A DNA stretch of 14,187 nt, taken from positions 1 to 14,187 of the forward strand of contig JBBQNJ010000099.1 in assembly GCA_038329845.1 (NCBI GenBank), written 5' to 3'. Origin of the DNA: JBBQNJ01 sp038329845. Lineage in GTDB: Bacteria > Planctomycetota > Phycisphaerae > Tepidisphaerales > Tepidisphaeraceae. The notes under the pieces are model-generated. The model was not told where the DNA came from, made no database searches, and saw nothing but the letters and a program-made list of their open reading frames with translations. Shown here piece by piece: positions 12,654 to 14,187 of the stretch (the stretch's first letter is position 1; the number at the start of each line of letters is the position of its first letter). The position numbers and the translations under genes are program-made.

Positions 12654-14024
12654 ATGTCGCACAAGTGGACGCAGATCACAGACCTTCCCGAGGATGTCAC
12701 ATCGCTGATTTCGCCCGAGCTTCGGAGCATCGCCGGCATCTGGCAGGAGCAGGCGGCGCGCCTGAAGCAGATCAACGCCGTCCAGGCATTCAATGATCGG
12801 CTGGCCCGCGAGTGGGCCATCGAGACGGGGGTTATCGAGAATGTGTAACACATCGATCGGGGCGTGACCTTGGTTTTGATCGAGAAGGGAATCGAGGCGA
12901 GCCTTATCCCGCACGGCGCGTCGGATCGTCCCGCGGAGGAAGTGGTGCGGATCGTCCGTGATCACCAGGATGCCCTCGAAGGGCTCTTTGCCTTCGTGAG
13001 TCAGCAGCGGCAGTTATCCAACTCGTACGTCTGTGAATTGCACGCGCAGATGCTCCGCCACCAAACTTCGACCATCGGTCAGAACAGGTTGGGCGACCTC
13101 GTGGACATCGAGTTGATTAGGGGCAAGTTCAAGACGCTGCCCAACAATCCGTCTATCCCCGGCATCGGCCTGCACGAGTACTGCCCACCCGAGCACGTCG
13201 CGTCTGAAATGGACAACCTCATCCAGTGGCATCGCGCGCACCTAGCTCGATCGATTCCGTCTGAGATTGAGGCAGCTTGGTTGCATCACCGCTTCACGCA
13301 TATCCACCCGTTCCAGGACGGCAACGGACGCATTGCAAGGGCTTTGGCGTCACTGGTCTTCATTCGGGACCGGTATTTTCCGCTGCTCATCACACGGGAC
13401 ACGCGGGCCGAATACATCGAATCCCTGGGAACCGCCGATAATGGCGACCTTGGACCACTGGTGAACTTGTTTGCTCGCCTGCAGAAGAACTTGCTAGTGA
13501 AGGCGCTGAGCCTGTCCGAGGACGTCATACGCCGAAGCAGCAATATCCGCAACGTGATCGAGGCAGCCGCCGATCGGCTGCGACAGGGACGTGAGGAAGT
13601 CAACCAACAGCAGCAGCGCGTGTTCACTTTCGTCCAGCAACTGGAGGCCGATGCGCTCGTGAAGTGTGACGAGACGGCGCAGTTGGTCAACGCCTCGTTG
13701 CGCGAGTACGACCGTAACTACAACGCGCTCGCTGACCGCAGCGAACCCCGGAACGACTTCTGGTACAAAGCGCAGATCATCGCAATAGCCAAGGAGCACA
13801 ACTATTTCGCGGATACAATGAAGTACAAGGCCTGGGTGCGGCTGCGGATTTTCGATCAGCGGCAGTCGTCGATTGTCCTCTCATTGCATTCGGTGGGCTC
13901 ACAGTTTGTGGGCATTCTTGGCGTCAGCGCGTTCGTCGAGTTTCGCGAAACTGAGGAAACCCAGCATGGAACACCCGATGGGCCATACCGCATTTCCGAC
14001 AGCGTCTTCCAATTCTCCTACTGA
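12654..14024 (+). pseudogene. Fic-family AMP-transferase-like gene split by an in-frame TAA
   Basis: Reading 12654-14024 as one frame gives 456 residues interrupted at codon 65 by TAA 12846-12848. Codons 1-64 (start MSHKWTQITDLPEDVTSLIS) end in TGVIEN (58-63), matching the Fic inhibitory motif (S/T)xxxE(G/N), then V. After the stop the sequence continues HIDRGVTLVLIEKGIEASLIPHG, where relatives as I recall them have a Tyr at the stop position, so TAC or TAT to TAA is likely. The Fic core is intact: HPFQDGNGR (218-226), with catalytic H218 and the ATP-binding loop, after a helical region with flap-like GLHEYCPP. Fic enzymes usually attach AMP to target hydroxyls. GTG 12864 could restart translation, giving a core without the inhibitory helix. 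The present C-terminus ends ...VFQFSY at an apparent IS end, so about 25-30 residues may be missing. Confidence 0.85.
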
Positions 14025-14187
14025 AGTGCTCCCCAAAAACTGGGCTCGCCCTTAAGGTGGATTCGTCGGCCTGAAGCGGGAGATGAATCATGAGTCGGCA
14101 ACGTCGTAGGTTTTCATCGGCGATCAAGGCGCGTGTTGCGATCGAGGCGGTCAAAGGTCATCGCAGCGTCGCGGAACTGGCGGGGGA
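14022..14187 (+). mobile_element. Left end of an IS3-family insertion sequence (partial)
   Basis: TGAAGTGCTCCCCAAAA (from 14022), then a TTAAGGTGGA segment (14052-14061), resembles the terminal inverted repeat of IS3-type elements found in planctomycetes, as I remember them. It is followed by a transposase OrfA start. The first TGA of the element is the current stop codon of the Fic frame, marking the insertion point. The right end is outside the window. Confidence 0.65.
14090..14187 (+). CDS. IS3-family transposase OrfA, N-terminus only
   Basis: ATG 14090 follows GGGAG (14078-14082) by 7 bp. The 32 readable residues, MSRQRRRFSSAIKARVAIEA then VKGHRSVAELAG, match the helix-turn-helix start of IS3-type OrfA proteins (pattern RRR.FS...KA.VA.EA.KG...VAELA). 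The protein binds the IS ends; catalysis resides in OrfB, which is not in the window. The gene is cut by the window edge. Confidence 0.8.
   Translation, partial: MSRQRRRFSSAIKARVAIEAVKGHRSVAELAG

Noticed and set aside
12864..14024. Fic gene as an independent intact CDS starting at GTG 12864
   Set aside because: Family similarity continues upstream across the TAA in the same frame, so the split is better described as an interrupted gene; restart at GTG remains possible and is noted as such.

Overview
The window looks like chromosomal DNA of a GC-rich planctomycete, possibly Phycisphaerae-like. I infer this from several family types: a small protein opening MTLDAFKTLRN..RPFEPLRI, a ~234-residue protein opening with a GTDAGLLAWTNNF-type motif, a planctomycete-style sugar isomerase, and a beta-helix glycosidase-like protein. 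I made no database search. All assignments come from motifs and recalled family sequences.

Layout. Positions 1-499 hold no gene, only short tandem repeats and hairpins. A PmtA-like SAM methyltransferase (500-1162) follows. Then comes an L-fucose isomerase-family gene (1312-2976) with a recognisable promoter and ribosome binding site and a strong hairpin behind it. From 3227 to about 4850 the DNA is decayed: a small planctomycete gene broken by one extra C, the N-terminal nuclease domain of a type IIG restriction-methylase cut off after about 124 residues, and the N-terminal part of a XamI-type restriction enzyme. A 21-bp tandem array (4904-5125) follows, then a gene of unknown function (5312-6016). 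A repeat- and C-rich gap (6017-6459) leads to a two-gene unit with an ATGA overlap: a DUF3524/GT4 glycosyltransferase related to tRNA-queuosine mannosyltransferase, and a 700-residue right-handed beta-helix protein of GH141 type. Behind it, 9755-9923 contains at least five consecutive hairpins, in the gap before a lone nuoC gene on the minus strand.

The right part (11113-14187) is accessory DNA. It carries a protein combining a Cys-rich N-terminus with a LexA-like winged helix, then a closely spaced HNH restriction-type endonuclease. A minus-strand fragment of a DNA methyltransferase carrying the SPPY motif meets the HNH gene tail to tail. Next is a class II Fic enzyme whose reading frame is split by one TAA directly after its inhibitory motif. 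Its present stop codon lies in what looks like the left end of an IS3-type element, whose transposase gene begins at 14090 and runs off the window.

Overall, a few housekeeping or carbohydrate genes are intact, while two separate clusters of restriction-modification and toxin-like genes are mostly broken. The observations I rank highest are the split Fic gene, whose N-terminal piece keeps the inhibitory helix and so resembles a separate antitoxin; the 21-bp array with a period of exactly two DNA helical turns; the hairpin cluster at 9755-9923; the coupled glycosyltransferase/beta-helix pair; and the regulator-HNH-methyltransferase remnant.
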